Positions 31,553 through 43,156 are shown, counted from the stretch's first letter. The stretch: 64,000 nucleotides of DNA from Kryptolebias marmoratus (GCF_001649575.2 NC_051448.1:20840658-20904657), one strand, 5' to 3'. Translations and numbers: made by a program. The notes: a model not told the origin generated them from the letters alone.

Positions 31553-34177
31553 ATGGCGCCGCGGATGGCTGCCTTGGTGTTTTGGTGCTCTCTATTTTAT
31601 TTGTTTTTATGTGTTAATACTGTGTCAGCATGCTCATACAGGCGTGAGGAGCTCCTAAACATCAGATATTCTATATCTGCGGTCCTATCACCGATCTTTT
31701 TGGCATCTGCAGCGGATGTGGTACATTTCTTCACGAAGAGAGTTCAACGTTGCAAGAGAGGTAAAAGATCGGGCGCCCTCGTGCGTCTTCGCAGACGGAG
31801 CTCACGCACACCTCTTCCCGGGATCTTTCTATCCAACGTTCCCTCACTCAGCAATAAAATGGATGAACTGGCATTGCTGATGACTAGGAGCAAGGACTTT
31901 TCCTCCTCATGTGTGCTATGCTTCACGGAGACTTGGCTCTGTGGCCAGATACCAGACTCTGCGCTACACCTGGACGGATTTCAGCTGTTTCGTGCGGACC
32001 GGGACTCGGAGCGCACCGGGAAAAGTAAAGGCGGAGGGGTATGCTTCTTCATCAACAATGCTTGGTGCAACGATACGACTGTGATCTCCCAACACTGCTC
32101 AACTGCTCTGGAAACTGTAAGCCATTTTACTCTCCGCGTGAGTTCGCTTCTTTTATCCTTGCCGCCGTCTACATCCCGCCGGACGGAAATGTTAATGAAG
32201 CTCAGCGTGCGCTCGCGACCCAGATTATGTGCGTGGAGCGAACTTTTCCGGACTCCTTAGTCAGAATTCTGGGTGACTTTAACAAATTTAATCTGTGCCA
32301 GGAATTACCCAAATACAGACAGTTTATTAAATGTCCGACCAGAGCAGAGAACACCTTGGATCACTGCTACACCACTGTGAGTGGAGCATACCGGGCGGTC
32401 CCGCGCCCAGCTCTGGGACTTTCAGACCACATCCTGGTTCACCTGATACCAGCTTATAGGCAGAGGCTGAAGCTCGCCAAACCAGTGAGGAGGATTTCAA
32501 AGCAGTGGACCAACGTGGCAGTGGAGGAGCTTCGCAGCTGCCTGGATTCCATAGACTGGGAGATGTTCAGGGCAGCCACAAACAATCTGGATGAATTTAC
32601 TGACGCTGTGACCTCATACATCTGTTTCTGTGAGGACAGCATTGTTCCAACACGCACCAGGTATCATCCAATAACGACGAGCCCTGGTTCACAAGTAAAC
32701 TCAGGCAGCTCTGGATGGAGAAAAACAGAACATTCAAGAGTGGGGAGAGAAACAGCTACAAGGAGGCAAAATATAGGTTTAACTCAGAGGTTAGAAAAGC
32801 TAAATCAATATATTCTGAGAGACTCCAACAACAACTTTCTGCCAATGACTCCTCATCAGTATGGAGGGGGCTTAGGCAGCTGACCAATTACAGGCCTACA
32901 GCCCCCCATGCCGCCTGCGACCTGAAACTGGCCAACAGCCTCAACGACTTCTATTGTCGCTTTGATGGCCCATCAGACAGCCCTGAAACCCTTCCAGTCA
33001 CCAACAATCACTCCACTCCATTACAGCACACTGTGGTCTCAGCCCCCTCCCCCGGCCCCCTCACTATCCAGGAGCAGGATGTGCACAATCTCTTCAGCAA
33101 GCTGAACCTCAGTAAGGCTCCGGGTCCAGATGGTGTCTCCCCCTCCACCCTGAGACACTGCGCAGATGAGCTCACTCCCATCTTCACGGACATCTTTAAC
33201 ACCTCCCTGGAGTTGTGTCATGTGCCAGCCTGCTTTAAATTCTCCATCATCATTCCCATCCCCAAGAAGCCTCAGATTACTGGTCTTAATGACTATAGGC
33301 CTGTGGCTCTGACGCCTGTAATCATGAAGACATTTGAGCGACTGGTCCTCTCCCATCTCAAGACCATCACCGCCCCTTCCCTAGACCCGCTGCAGTTCGC
33401 CTACAGAGCTAACAGGTCTGTAGACAATGCTATTAACCTGGCCCACCATTTCATCCTGCAACATCTGGACACCCCAAAAGCCTACACCAGGATCCTGTTT
33501 GTGGACTTCAGCTCCGCATTCAACACAATCTTGCCACACCTGCTCCAAGATAAGCTCTCTCAGCTCAGTGTGCCCGACTCCATCTGCAGGTGGATCACCA
33601 ACTTCCTAACTGATAGGAGGCAATACGTGCGGCTGGGGCCGACCATCTCGGAGACTCGGACCATCAGCACCGGTTCCCCCCAAGGCTGTGCACTTTCACC
33701 TCTGCTCTTCTCCCTCTACACCAACTGCTGCACCTCCAGCCATAAGTCAGTTAAACTGATTACGTTTGCGGACGACACCACCGTCATCGGTCTGATCTCG
33801 GGCGGGGATGAGTCTGCTTACAGGATGGAGGTGGATCGGCTGGTGTCTTGGTGCAACTCAAACAACCTGGAGCTTAACACTCAGAAGACGGTGGAGCTAA
33901 TTGTGGACTTCAGGAAAGCCATAGACCCACCACGCCGTCTTGTTATCAAGGACCTCACCATTGCCACTGTGGACTCCTTCCGCTTCCTGGGTATCACCAT
34001 CAACCAGGACCTCAAGTGGGAGCCGACCATCAGCTGCATCATCAAAAAAGCACAGCAGAGGATGTTCTTCTTACGACAGCTGAGGAAACTCAAAATGCCA
34101 ACTGAGCTGATGGTGAAGTTTTACACAGCTGTCATTGAGTCCATCCTCACCACCTCCATCACCGTGTGGTACGCTGG
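31553..34177 (+). mobile_element. L2-like LINE ORF (AP-endonuclease plus reverse transcriptase), two frameshifts, cut by gap
   Basis: Nearly full-length non-LTR ORF. The start (31553) encodes a hydrophobic stretch and a basic patch (RCKRGKRSGALVRLRRRS). AP-endonuclease follows: 'LSNVPSLSNKMDEL', 'CFTETWL', a 'GGGVCFFI' strand, then after a frameshift near 32110-32150 'AVYIPPDGN', 'LGDFN' and 'LGLSDHILV'. A second shift near 32665-32715 leads to RT: 'SKAPGPDGVS', 'NDYRPVALTPVIMKTFERL', 'LFVDFSSAFNT', 'GSPQGCALSPLLFSLYTN', the catalytic 'FADDT', and 'FRFLGITINQDLKW'. The frame is then open until the N run at 34178. Only two breaks over 2.6 kb suggests recent activity of the family. The C-terminus lies in the gap. 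Confidence 0.92.
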
Positions 34178-35076
34178 NNNNNNNNNNNNNNNNNNNNNNN
34201 NNNNNNNNNNNNNNNNNNNNNNNNNNNNNNNNNNNNNNNNNNNNNNNNNNNNNNNNNNNNNNNNNNNNNNNNNNNNNNNNNNNNNNNNNNNNNNNNNNNN
34301 NNNNNNNNNNNNNNNNNNNNNNNNNNNNNNNNNNNNNNNNNNNNNNNNNNNNNNNNNNNNNNNNNNNNNNNNNNNNNNNNNNNNNNNNNNNNNNNNNNNN
34401 NNNNNNNNNNNNNNNNNNNNNNNNNNNNNNNNNNNNNNNNNNNNNNNNNNNNNNNNNNNNNNNNNNNNNNNNNNNNNNNNNNNNNNNNNNNNNNNNNNNN
34501 NNNNNNNNNNNNNNNNNNNNNNNNNNNNNNNNNNNNNNNNNNNNNNNNNNNNNNNNNNNNNNNNNNNNNNNNNNNNNNNNNNNNNNNNNNNNNNNNNNNN
34601 NNNNNNNNNNNNNNNNNNNNNNNNNNNNNNNNNNNNNNNNNNNNNNNNNNNNNNNNNNNNNNNNNNNNNNNNNNNNNNNNNNNNNNNNNNNNNNNNNNNN
34701 NNNNNNNNNNNNNNNNNNNNNNNNNNNNNNNNNNNNNNNNNNNNNNNNNNNNNNNNNNNNNNNNNNNNNNNNNNNNNNNNNNNNNNNNNNNNNNNNNNNN
34801 NNNNNNNNNNNNNNNNNNNNNNNNNNNNNNNNNNNNNNNNNNNNNNNNNNNNNNNNNNNNNNNNNNNNNNNNNNNNNNNNNNNNNNNNNNNNNNNNNNNN
34901 NNNNNNNNNNNNNNNNNNNNNNNNNNNNNNNNNNNNNNNNNNNNNNNNNNNNNNNNNNNNNNNNNNNNNNNNNNNNNNNNNNNNNNNNNNNNNNNNNNNN
35001 NNNNNNNNNNNNNNNNNNNNNNNNNNNNNNNNNNNNNNNNNNNNNNNNNNNNNNNNNNNNNNNNNNNNNNNNNNNN
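34178..35076. other. Assembly gap (899 N)
   Basis: Run of N between two different LINE types; whether the flanks are truly adjacent is unknown. Confidence 0.99.
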
Positions 35077-35325
35077 TCTGTGCAGAATATGGACTGGAAG
35101 CCCCGAGATCAAAGTGGGAAACACCCCCAAAGGTAGTGGAGAATGACCGAGCTAAGACAAAATGGTAATGGCGAACCAACCGGACATTGTGGTGGTGGAT
35201 AAACAACAGAGGAAAGCAGTTGTGGTGGATGTAGCAATACCGGATGATTGCAATATCAGGAAAAAGGAGCATGAGAAACTGGAGAAATACGAGGGCCTCA
35301 GAGGGGCCCTTTTTTGTTTGTCATG
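35077..35325 (+). mobile_element. LINE C-terminal fragment with restriction-like endonuclease, copy 2
   Basis: Same stretch as 21690-21920. It reads 'CAEYGLEAPRSKWETPPK', 'VVENDRAK', then after the same deletion 'MVMANQPDIVVVDKQQRK' and 'VVVDVAIPDD'. It stops near 35325, at 'cctcagagggg'. PD-(D/E)XK motif residues are as in copy 1. The left side is lost in the gap. Confidence 0.7.
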
Positions 35326-35685
35326 GTGAAAAAGGAGCTGATTTGAAAGGCAAAGGTTCTGTTGATATCTTGAAGCCATCACCTTTAGCATTCATTGGGG
35401 TAGTTTGCAGCCGAGTGTGTTTGTTGGTCAATCAAATATTGAAAGTATTTTTGATTGAAATTTCCATCCCTGTTTTTTCAATATAAGCAGCTCTAGGAGT
35501 AAACATTTGGCTAGGAGGACAGTTATTAGAATGGATAACAAGATGAGATATTAACAATAATGATGCTTTATAGTGTGGGAGATTTACTAAAACTTCTCTA
35601 CAGATTAAGAATGACAAAAATATGAGGGGACTAGAACAATAAAAAATGAAGTAAAAACAGAAATAAGAAAAATAAAATAAAATAA
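35326..35685. other. No gene seen
   Basis: AT-rich sequence that runs into the A-rich 3' end of the LINE at 35690-38150. Confidence 0.35.
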
Positions 35686-35689
35686 TCAT

Positions 35690-38150
35690 TCACTGACATA
35701 TAAACTAAAACACCAGTGATTCCACAAACTGGAGAAGAACCTTATTGAGCTTTGAACAGGATTGATCAAAGTCTGAATGATGCTGTTTGCAGAGTCTGTT
35801 AATCTACACATACATCTGTGCATAATGTTTCGAAGCACAGCAGCGCAAGTTGGTCCATTGGCATTCACAAACATCAGACTGGCACGGCTCCATCGCGGCA
35901 CTCTAAGGAGCATCCTCATGCCATCATTATAAGCGACCTGAAATTTATTCATACTGCTTTTCCTGTAGCGCCGCCACAGGTGGGCTGTATACATAGGAGC
36001 AGGGGTGGAAATTAGCACCCGCTACCGGCCAAATGCGGGTAAATATTTGATGTGGCGGGTGAATTTGATCAACACACACGCCACTGTGGCGGGTTGGCAA
36101 TTTGAACAGAAAAGGTGTTATTTGTCCTCCTGACATATAGGGGGCAGCAATGTGCTCGAGTTGCTGCTAAATGCAAGAAGGAGAAAAGTTTAGCAGACAC
36201 TCTTTACCAGTTGGTGGCGGTATTGATTCATTCAGTTGTTTACCAACCACCAATAAATATCAAGAAGAAGAAACAATATGAGGGGTAGCATTAGCAATGT
36301 GGCGGAACATTTCGGGAGTTAAGCGGGTGGCAGACAACAAAAATGTTTTTCAAGAGTATTCGAGGGAAGAACCGAAAGTTTAACAATGTTTTTTTAACTA
36401 AATCAATGACGTCATGACGTCGGTCAGTGTGCGTTCGCGCCTATGGCCGGTGTTCTGACGATCTGTGCTTCCTTGTCAGATTTTCCTACCATAGCACGGC
36501 TAAACAGCTATGTTTAACGGTCGGTGCTACCCGTCAAAAAATGCAACCGTCATGTTTACATACCGAAAACTACAGCGGTTCGTGTTAATGTTAAATATCA
36601 TCGGATACTGAAGTGGAAGCTTAAAAGTTATGCTTAGCATAGCATTGGAACAATTTATATCCCTGCTGAAAACCTTTCTAAAACCACAAAAATCACTTCC
36701 TTCATCAGAATATCCTACCTGTTAAATATAAGCGGGTAGCACAAATAGATCTGAAAAACATGACAACATACATACAAAAACTTACAAAAGCACAAAAATA
36801 CTTCAAAAACACTCCACAGAAATAAATTTCAGTTGTCTGAATTTTTTATGTACAGATATGCATCTTTTAATGGCTTAAAATAGGAAAAAATAAAATCTAT
36901 TTAAAAATCTATTTATTTCCATGCAGTGCCCAGAAAGAGGTATTGTTCAGCTTGTAGGGCACCACAACTGCTTCCACCCACCTCTATCATCATCATCATA
37001 TGAAATAACTTTTTGTCACAACAAAAATAGTGGCTGGTAAAATATTTGAGTGGCTGGTAAAAAAAATTAATTTCCACCCCTGCATAGGAGTACAATATGC
37101 TTTGAAAAGTGCAGTTTTAACAGAACTGAACACATGGAGAACTTCCGTAGAAGCATATTAGCTTGTACATATTGAATACAACGCTGCCTGTGAATATCTC
37201 TATCGTCAGACAGGTCAGCGGTGATGTAATGTTCCAAATATTTGACCTCATCAGTGACCTGGAGGATGCTACCGGATGAAGGATGAAGTCGGGGAAAAAT
37301 AATTTAGTATCTTAAAAGAGCAAACCCTTAACAGTTGCTGCAGACGAGCACTGTATGGACAAAATAACACAAGATCATCAGCATACATCAGGTGATTGAT
37401 GGTTCTATTACCAACCCGACAGCCAGTCCTACATTGATTCAACAGCTTAGATAAATCATCCATCATCCATATATAGGTTAAAAAGACAAGGAGACAAGAT
37501 GCTACCTTGTCGCACACCATTGCCCACATAAAAAGAAGATGATACAGAGTTTCCCCATTTTACAGACATACTCTGGTGAGCATACCAATACAATAATATT
37601 CTTAGTAAATATTTCGGAACTCCTCTCTTGTGTAATTTGTAAAACAATTTTTCATAATTAACATGATCAAATGCTTTTGATGCATCTATAAAACACATAA
37701 AAATTGTAGTTTTATGTATCTTGTATAGATCTAAGATTTCCTTGAGAGCAAAAATGCACATATCAGTGCCAAGTTTTGGTTTAAAACCAAACTGATTATC
37801 AGATGTGGCTATAAACGTCTCGATTCTGCTTAACAGAGCCCTCTCCAAAACTTTTGATAAAATACTGGCCAAAGCTATTGGCCGATAGTTGTCTTTGCTA
37901 TTTATTTTACCAGCCTTATCTTTTACAATAGGCACTAAAATCACAGACGGCATAGAATTTGGTAAAATGCCATGAATTAAAAACCCAGTGAAAGAGATAG
38001 CCAACAATGGAAATATTTTCCTACTCGCAAATTTTAAGTGCTCATGTATTGTGTCTTTCCTAATAAAGTACAGTAAAGTTATTTTAGCAAAGAACCCAAC
38101 TGCCATAAATAAGACAACAACTATGCCCACACATCAAACAGGGTTCCATA
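35690..38150 (-). mobile_element. CR1/Rex-like LINE fragment interrupted by a hAT element
   Basis: Minus strand. The RT core spans 38130-37456: 'LVPIVKDKAGKINSKDNYRPIALASILSKVLER', 'FGFKPKLGTDMCIFALKEI', 'FIDASKAFDHVN' and 'GVRQGSILSPCLFNLYMDD', given in pieces. A frame change then leads to 'INHLMYADDLVLFCP', the catalytic YADD (about 37385). The C-terminal part continues beyond the inserted element (35999-35686): 'YTAHLWRRYRKSSMNKFQVAYNDGMR' in outline and 'PTCAAVLRNIMHRCM'. Removing 36000-37082 and one copy of cataggag restores a continuous reading (..AYCTPMYTAH..). The endonuclease is missing on the 5' side. Confidence 0.85.
36000..37082. mobile_element. hAT nonautonomous transposon with 8-bp target duplication
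   Basis: 1083 bp. Terminal inverted repeats of 15 bp: CAGGGGTGGAAATTA at 36000 and its exact reverse complement ending at 37082. It is flanked by the perfect 8-bp direct repeat cataggag (35992-35999 and 37083-37090), which is diagnostic for hAT insertion. No ORF of note, so it was moved in trans. The interior holds 'gcgggt' words near both ends and an AT-rich right part. It sits in the LINE on the minus strand. Confidence 0.95.
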
Positions 38151-38425
38151 GAAAGGTGTATGATCATTAAAAGTGCATAGTTTAATTAAACTACATTTAT
38201 TTTAGGTTTTTAAATCTGGGAACTTTGAAAATAAATTAATTCAATTTTAATTTGTATGAACTAAAGTTTGAGCTTGTTTTTGTGGAGCATAAACTTCTGT
38301 ATAAATATGGTAGACAATCTGTAAATTGAGAATTCTATAAAAATGCTTTTAGCACCTCTGAAGTTGTGATGCATCAACAAACAAATGCATTTGGTCCCAC
38401 CTATTTTCAGCTTATTTGCAGTTCC
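38151..38425. other. No gene seen
   Basis: AT-rich DNA upstream of the next receptor promoter. Confidence 0.35.
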
Positions 38426-38427
38426 CA

Positions 38428-38530
38428 GTTCCTATTGGACACTGCTTAGTGTTGCAAAAGTGGGTATTAGGTAGGTCATAAAGACTCATGCACAGAGACT
38501 TATGTAGCTCAGATTAACTACTGATTTGCT
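38428..38530 (+). promoter_or_regulatory. Putative core promoter and untranslated exon of TAAR at 38659
   Basis: ATTGG (38434-38438), then TATA-like 'gtcataaag' (38475-38483), 'ttcatgcac'-like leader and the donor. Spacing (about 41 bp between the boxes) is close to that of the receptor at 15454 (about 43). Confidence 0.6.
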
Positions 38531-38655
38531 GTAAGTGTTTATCAGAATTTCAGAGAACCAAGACTAAAATTTTCTAAGGTGTATTTCTCTAAAAAAAATG
38601 TTAATTTCTACAGTGCTGTCTTTGTTTCTAATATGAACTGAATATTCTCTTTTAG
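38531..38655 (+). other. Putative 5' UTR intron (125 bp)
   Basis: Donor GTAAGTG at 38531. The acceptor 'ctcttttag' ends at 38655, three bases before the ATG. Same position as in the receptors at 15454 and 44724. Confidence 0.6.
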
Positions 38656-38658
38656 GTC

Positions 38659-39648
38659 ATGGGTACTGAAATTACTGCCAACAAAACTGATGTTGTGACT
38701 GCCTTACATCCCTGCTATGAGATTGATAATTTCAGATACAAACTAACAACAACCCCTTCTGCAATTTGTGTTATGCTATATAGTTTTCTGACACTTTTAT
38801 CTGTTGTCACAGTATGTGGAAACCTTCTTGTAATAATCTCTGTGTTTTACTTCAAACAGCTCCACACTCCCACAAATTTCCTCATTCTGTCTCTGGCTGT
38901 GGCTGACCTGCTTGTGGGCATTTTAGTTTTTCCTTTGAGCATGGCATTCTCTCTTAGCATATGTTTGCATTATAGAGGTTTATTTTGTAAGATACGAGAC
39001 ACCTTTGTTATATTGTTTAGCACATGCTCTATTATCCATCTAAGTTGCATTTCTGTGGATAGATATTATGCAGTGTGTCATCCATTAACATATAAATCTA
39101 AAATCAGCCGTCATGTTGTTGTCATCATGATTACTGTCAGCTGGGGTGCTTCTGTGCTCATTGGATTTGGAATGATAATACCTGGATTAGGAAATGAACA
39201 ATGTGATGAAACATGTTTTATTGATGTCCTCATAGCAAACACAGTTGGACCTATATTTTCATTTTACCTACCAGTTGTCATAATGTTGTGTATCTATCTG
39301 AAGATTTTCCTTGTTGCACAGAAACAGGCACGAAGCATCCAAACTCAGATGAAATGTGGAGCAACTGTCAGTAAGATGGAGAGAAAAGCCACCAAAACCT
39401 TGGCAACTGTTCTGGGAGTATTCCTGTTTTGTTGGGCTCCTTTCTTTATTTGTTTTACTTTTTTGCTTTATAGTAATAATTCAGGACTAGTTCCTGTGAT
39501 TGAAACATTTAACTGGCTAGCTCTGACAAACTCAACATTGAATCCATTCATTTATGCTTTCTTTTACAGCTGGTTCAAAACAGCCTTTAAACTTATTATG
39601 TCTGGAAAAATATTTTACTGTGACTTTGCTAACACAAAATTACAATAA
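38659..39648 (+). CDS. Trace amine-associated receptor (TAAR), Val3.32 type
   Basis: Intact 329-aa receptor, clearly a TAAR: NKT site (8-10), HPCYE (17-21), N1.50 (55), D2.50 (83), C3.25 (110), DRY (134-136), W4.50 (162), two EL2 cysteines (182, 186), P5.50 (205), CWAP with W6.48 (259), NSTLNPFIY (291-299) and FYSWF. The residue at 3.32 (117) is Val instead of the amine-binding Asp, and 5.42 is Gly, so neither acid used by known amine-sensing TAARs is present. EL2 has an extra acid (CDETC). Teleost TAARs lacking Asp3.32 are known; for these, non-classical amines or other ligands have been proposed. The closest relative here is the receptor at 15454-16455. The 3' flank (39690-39770) aligns with that gene's displaced 3' UTR. 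Confidence 0.95.
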   Translation: MGTEITANKTDVVTALHPCYEIDNFRYKLTTTPSAICVMLYSFLTLLSVVTVCGNLLVIISVFYFKQLHTPTNFLILSLAVADLLVGILVFPLSMAFSLSICLHYRGLFCKIRDTFVILFSTCSIIHLSCISVDRYYAVCHPLTYKSKISRHVVVIMITVSWGASVLIGFGMIIPGLGNEQCDETCFIDVLIANTVGPIFSFYLPVVIMLCIYLKIFLVAQKQARSIQTQMKCGATVSKMERKATKTLATVLGVFLFCWAPFFICFTFLLYSNNSGLVPVIETFNWLALTNSTLNPFIYAFFYSWFKTAFKLIMSGKIFYCDFANTKLQ

Positions 39649-40220
39649 TTATCTCACTGGTGTGCAGAAATGGCGAGGTAAAACAATGGGAAAAAAAACT
39701 AATAGTATTTACATGAAATTAGAAGTGGTTAAATGAATTTTCATTGTGTTTAGTAAGGGTACTTTCTACTTCTTTAGCTCTTATTAAATTTCCATGTGCA
39801 CGTAATCATTTGTTATGTTTTACTTTTTCATTTTATTATTGTATAACTGAGTTTTTTTTGTAGTAGACTTTTTCACACTTAGGTAAAAACAAAAATAAAT
39901 GATGATTAAACATAGAACTAAAAACACCGGAATTTTGGAAAAAAATAAATACATTATATAAGGCCTAAAATACAGCAGAAGTGCAGAATATTGCATTTTT
40001 TGTTTGTTTATTTTATATACAAATCTACATGGTTTGGAAATGAGAAATGAAATGAGTGTTTTCCATCCTCAAAGTGTAAGTTTTCACATATTTTCTAGTG
40101 GTCAGATATGTTATTTACTAAGTTAGGTCACAGTGTGAATGTTAGCTAGATGGCTACATGAACTAGCAGTGCAGAAACAGAATGTTTGAGAAGTGAATCA
40201 GATGTGCCATGCAAGCTGAG
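39649..40220. other. 3' flank of the 38.7-kb TAAR
   Basis: Early part (39660-39780) is homologous to 16655-16780. The rest is AT-rich with no recognised feature. Confidence 0.45.
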
Positions 40221-40224
40221 TGGC

Positions 40225-40720
40225 AGGCTTTGGAGGGTCCCTGGGTGTGCCGACTCCTAGCTTTGTAAACTAGCTTTAGGGATGTGGATTTTCACCTCAC
40301 TGGTGGGTAAGGAGCTGGAGATTGTGAGGTTAAGCAGTAAAAACTAGATGACATTAGGCTCACCTCTACACACAGTTTGGGTACTAGAACCCAACTCCTG
40401 GAGAGAGGCTAGACTTTTTCCTACTCTGGAGGGAGATGTCAGGTGAGTGTGAGGATACTTATAAGCCCCCAGCTGAGCACTTCAGTCTTGGAGTTCTCCT
40501 TGGTAACAAAGAGGTTCACCTCTCTGCTTCTTCAAGCTGCAGGAGTGATGGCATTGACTTTAATGCCTATGTGGCCAATGACTGTCATCTGGAGGGAAGT
40601 GACAGGGAAGAATAGCCTCCCTTATCTGAACTCGAGTGGTGTTCTGTTATTGGACCTCTGTGCTAGGAATTGGCTGTCCATAAGAAATGGTAAGCTACAG
40701 TGTAGCCACAGCTGCACTAG
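40225..40720 (+). mobile_element. Decayed LINE endonuclease fragment
   Basis: Same LINE type as 10841-11300, more diverged and extending further: '..aactagctttagggatgtgg..cactggtgggtaaggagctgg', 'taggctcacctctacacaca', 'ctcctggagagagg', 'ggccaatgactgtcatctgg' and 'ctgaactcgagtggtgttctg' with 'ttggacctctgtgctagg'. No frame survives. Confidence 0.65.
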
Positions 40721-40737
40721 GGCAGAAGGACAGAAGT

Positions 40738-40912
40738 GAGGCTGCCATTACACCAGCACCACTGAGTTTTCTGACAACCACTAGCATACAAGACAGGTGA
40801 AGTGTCTTGCCCAAGGACCCAACAGCTGAGACAGATGGAGCGGGAGTTCAAACCAGCAACCCCCCCAGTTACAGGACAAACCCCTACCTCCTGAGCCACT
40901 GCCGCCTTTCCC
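40738..40912. repeat. Dispersed repeat with box-B-like word
   Basis: 'gtgaagtgtcttgcccaaggac...ggagttcaaaccagc...ctgagccactgccgcc' is a very common fish repeat end. The 'gttcaaacc' word resembles a pol III box B, as in tRNA-derived SINEs or their LINE partners. Confidence 0.5.
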
Positions 40913-41330
40913 AACAGAAACACAATGTTGGAGCACAGGGTGGTCCATTCAGACAGTTTTCCATTGTCCAGTCTCAGTATGTTTTGCTCTGGCTTAGCTC
41001 GTCTCAACTTTGCATGGTCTTGTTGCTTTCCTATGTAACTGTGTTTCGCCTTGATGTCAGACTCAAGATGAAATCAGATAGCCAGACAAGCTGCAGGTGA
41101 TGAGATGAAACATTCTGGCTTCACAAAGTCTCATGTACTTTTCCAGACTGCTGCTTCAAGCGGAAGAAAAGGGTATATAAACTAGCATTTGGATACAAAC
41201 TAACATTTGAGGGTAAGCTAATGCCAGCTTACTACAGTTATTGTCGGTCCCATGTACAATGCTGTAAAAGCTGTAAGCTATCGCTATTATGTATTAACAT
41301 CTATATGATGTGTATGTGCTTGAACTGGCT
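40913..41330. other. No gene seen
   Basis: Short frames with no recognised domain. Confidence 0.35.
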
Positions 41331-41486
41331 CTCTTGTCTGAAACGTTTTGCTGCTGCAACTTAGATGCTCTGATGCTGCACTAGTTTATCCTTTTATGAC
41401 GCAATAGTCTTAAAATATTCTTGATGCCTTCCCAATTTTTATTTTTTTTGTATATGTAACAATGACAATAAAATTAAACCGAGTTA
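41331..41486 (+). repeat. LINE 3' tail
   Basis: Ends 'gtaacaatgacaataaaattaaacc', a typical L2-type terminus. Confidence 0.45.
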
Positions 41487-42061
41487 AACAGAAAATCATG
41501 ATGCGATCACATAACTGATAAAATTGTTTTGATAAACACCACCAACTCACTGCCTGCTGAAGCTAGTCCAGCACACTCAGGAATGCTTGACTGAAGACAT
41601 AATTCTCTGCCAGTCTAGTTTGGTGCGCTTACCACGATGAAAGACAGAAAGTTGGCAGCAAAGCAAGTTTAAAAGAGTATATTTTGGGAAATAAATTTGT
41701 AGCTGAATGCCAGTGATGGAATGTGAAAATGCTTTGTTATATTTAATAAAAAAAAAAATGTATGTAGCTGTCCTTCACTTAATTTTATTTTACTCTTATA
41801 CTTTAAGTACATTCAAAAGCGAGCACTTTTATATAGCTTCGGTGACATTGTGATATTTTTCACTAGGGTTAAAAATTGTCAATCTGTTCTTTATCCTAAA
41901 TAAAGAAAATGTACTTATGTAATTCCTCCACTGTTGTTAAAAACAAAATGGTGTGAAACAAGTTTTTTTTTCTGATTGGTCACATGTTGCTGTGTTGTGC
42001 TGAACACTGCAGTCTCCACAACAACTGCTAGTTTGGTTCTGCTGAAGAGTGAGGGAAGCTG
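41487..42061. other. No gene seen
   Basis: AT-rich sequence up to a G-run that borders the gap. Confidence 0.35.
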
Positions 42062-42076
42062 GAGGAGGGGGGGGGG

Positions 42077-42642
42077 NNNNNNNNNNNNNNNNNNNNNNNN
42101 NNNNNNNNNNNNNNNNNNNNNNNNNNNNNNNNNNNNNNNNNNNNNNNNNNNNNNNNNNNNNNNNNNNNNNNNNNNNNNNNNNNNNNNNNNNNNNNNNNNN
42201 NNNNNNNNNNNNNNNNNNNNNNNNNNNNNNNNNNNNNNNNNNNNNNNNNNNNNNNNNNNNNNNNNNNNNNNNNNNNNNNNNNNNNNNNNNNNNNNNNNNN
42301 NNNNNNNNNNNNNNNNNNNNNNNNNNNNNNNNNNNNNNNNNNNNNNNNNNNNNNNNNNNNNNNNNNNNNNNNNNNNNNNNNNNNNNNNNNNNNNNNNNNN
42401 NNNNNNNNNNNNNNNNNNNNNNNNNNNNNNNNNNNNNNNNNNNNNNNNNNNNNNNNNNNNNNNNNNNNNNNNNNNNNNNNNNNNNNNNNNNNNNNNNNNN
42501 NNNNNNNNNNNNNNNNNNNNNNNNNNNNNNNNNNNNNNNNNNNNNNNNNNNNNNNNNNNNNNNNNNNNNNNNNNNNNNNNNNNNNNNNNNNNNNNNNNNN
42601 NNNNNNNNNNNNNNNNNNNNNNNNNNNNNNNNNNNNNNNNNN
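42077..42642. other. Assembly gap (566 N) with G-runs on both sides
   Basis: The N run is preceded by 'ggaggagggggggggg' (42061-42076) and followed by eight G. A G-rich tandem tract probably fills it. Confidence 0.95.
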
Positions 42643-42678
42643 GGGGGGGGCGTGGCTAACAACAACTTATTTGCATAC

Positions 42679-43156
42679 CGTATTTTCCGCACTATAGGGC
42701 GCACTGGATTATAAGACACACTGTCAATGAATGGTCTTTTTCGAACTTTTGTCATACATAAAGCGCACCAAACTACAAGGCGCATTGTGCACCTCCCAAA
42801 TTTTGTAACTTGGTGCGGACTGCGCGCACTGCACTCCATTCAAAATGGAGCTGGTTCGCCTGTATCAGCATTTATATGATCCCTCTATGAGAGATCACAA
42901 AGATAATCAAACAAGTCAAAACTTACAGAAGGATACTGCACCAACGTAAGCGTAAAAAATAAACGCCTGCACCGGCGCGAAGCCCTGTGTGACTATAACT
43001 GAGCCCTAATGCTGCAAGTGGCTTTGTAGTTTACCAAAGTCATACTAAAATATTACAACTTGTTACAGATTTAAGGCACTCCGGATTATAAGGCGCACTG
43101 TCGTTTTTTGAGAAAATTGAATGCTTTTAAATGCGCCTTATAGTCCATAAAATACG
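42679..43156. mobile_element. Nonautonomous DNA transposon (cgtattttccgcactata type)
   Basis: About 478 bp with imperfect 25-bp inverted ends: CGTATTTTCCGCACTATAGG at the left, and a right end whose reverse complement is CGTATTTTATGGACTATAAG. Internal copies of 'ggattataaggcgcac' words occur at 42706 and 43082. The interior has no ORF. I recognise this as a widespread vertebrate repeat but do not assign a superfamily. Confidence 0.75.
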
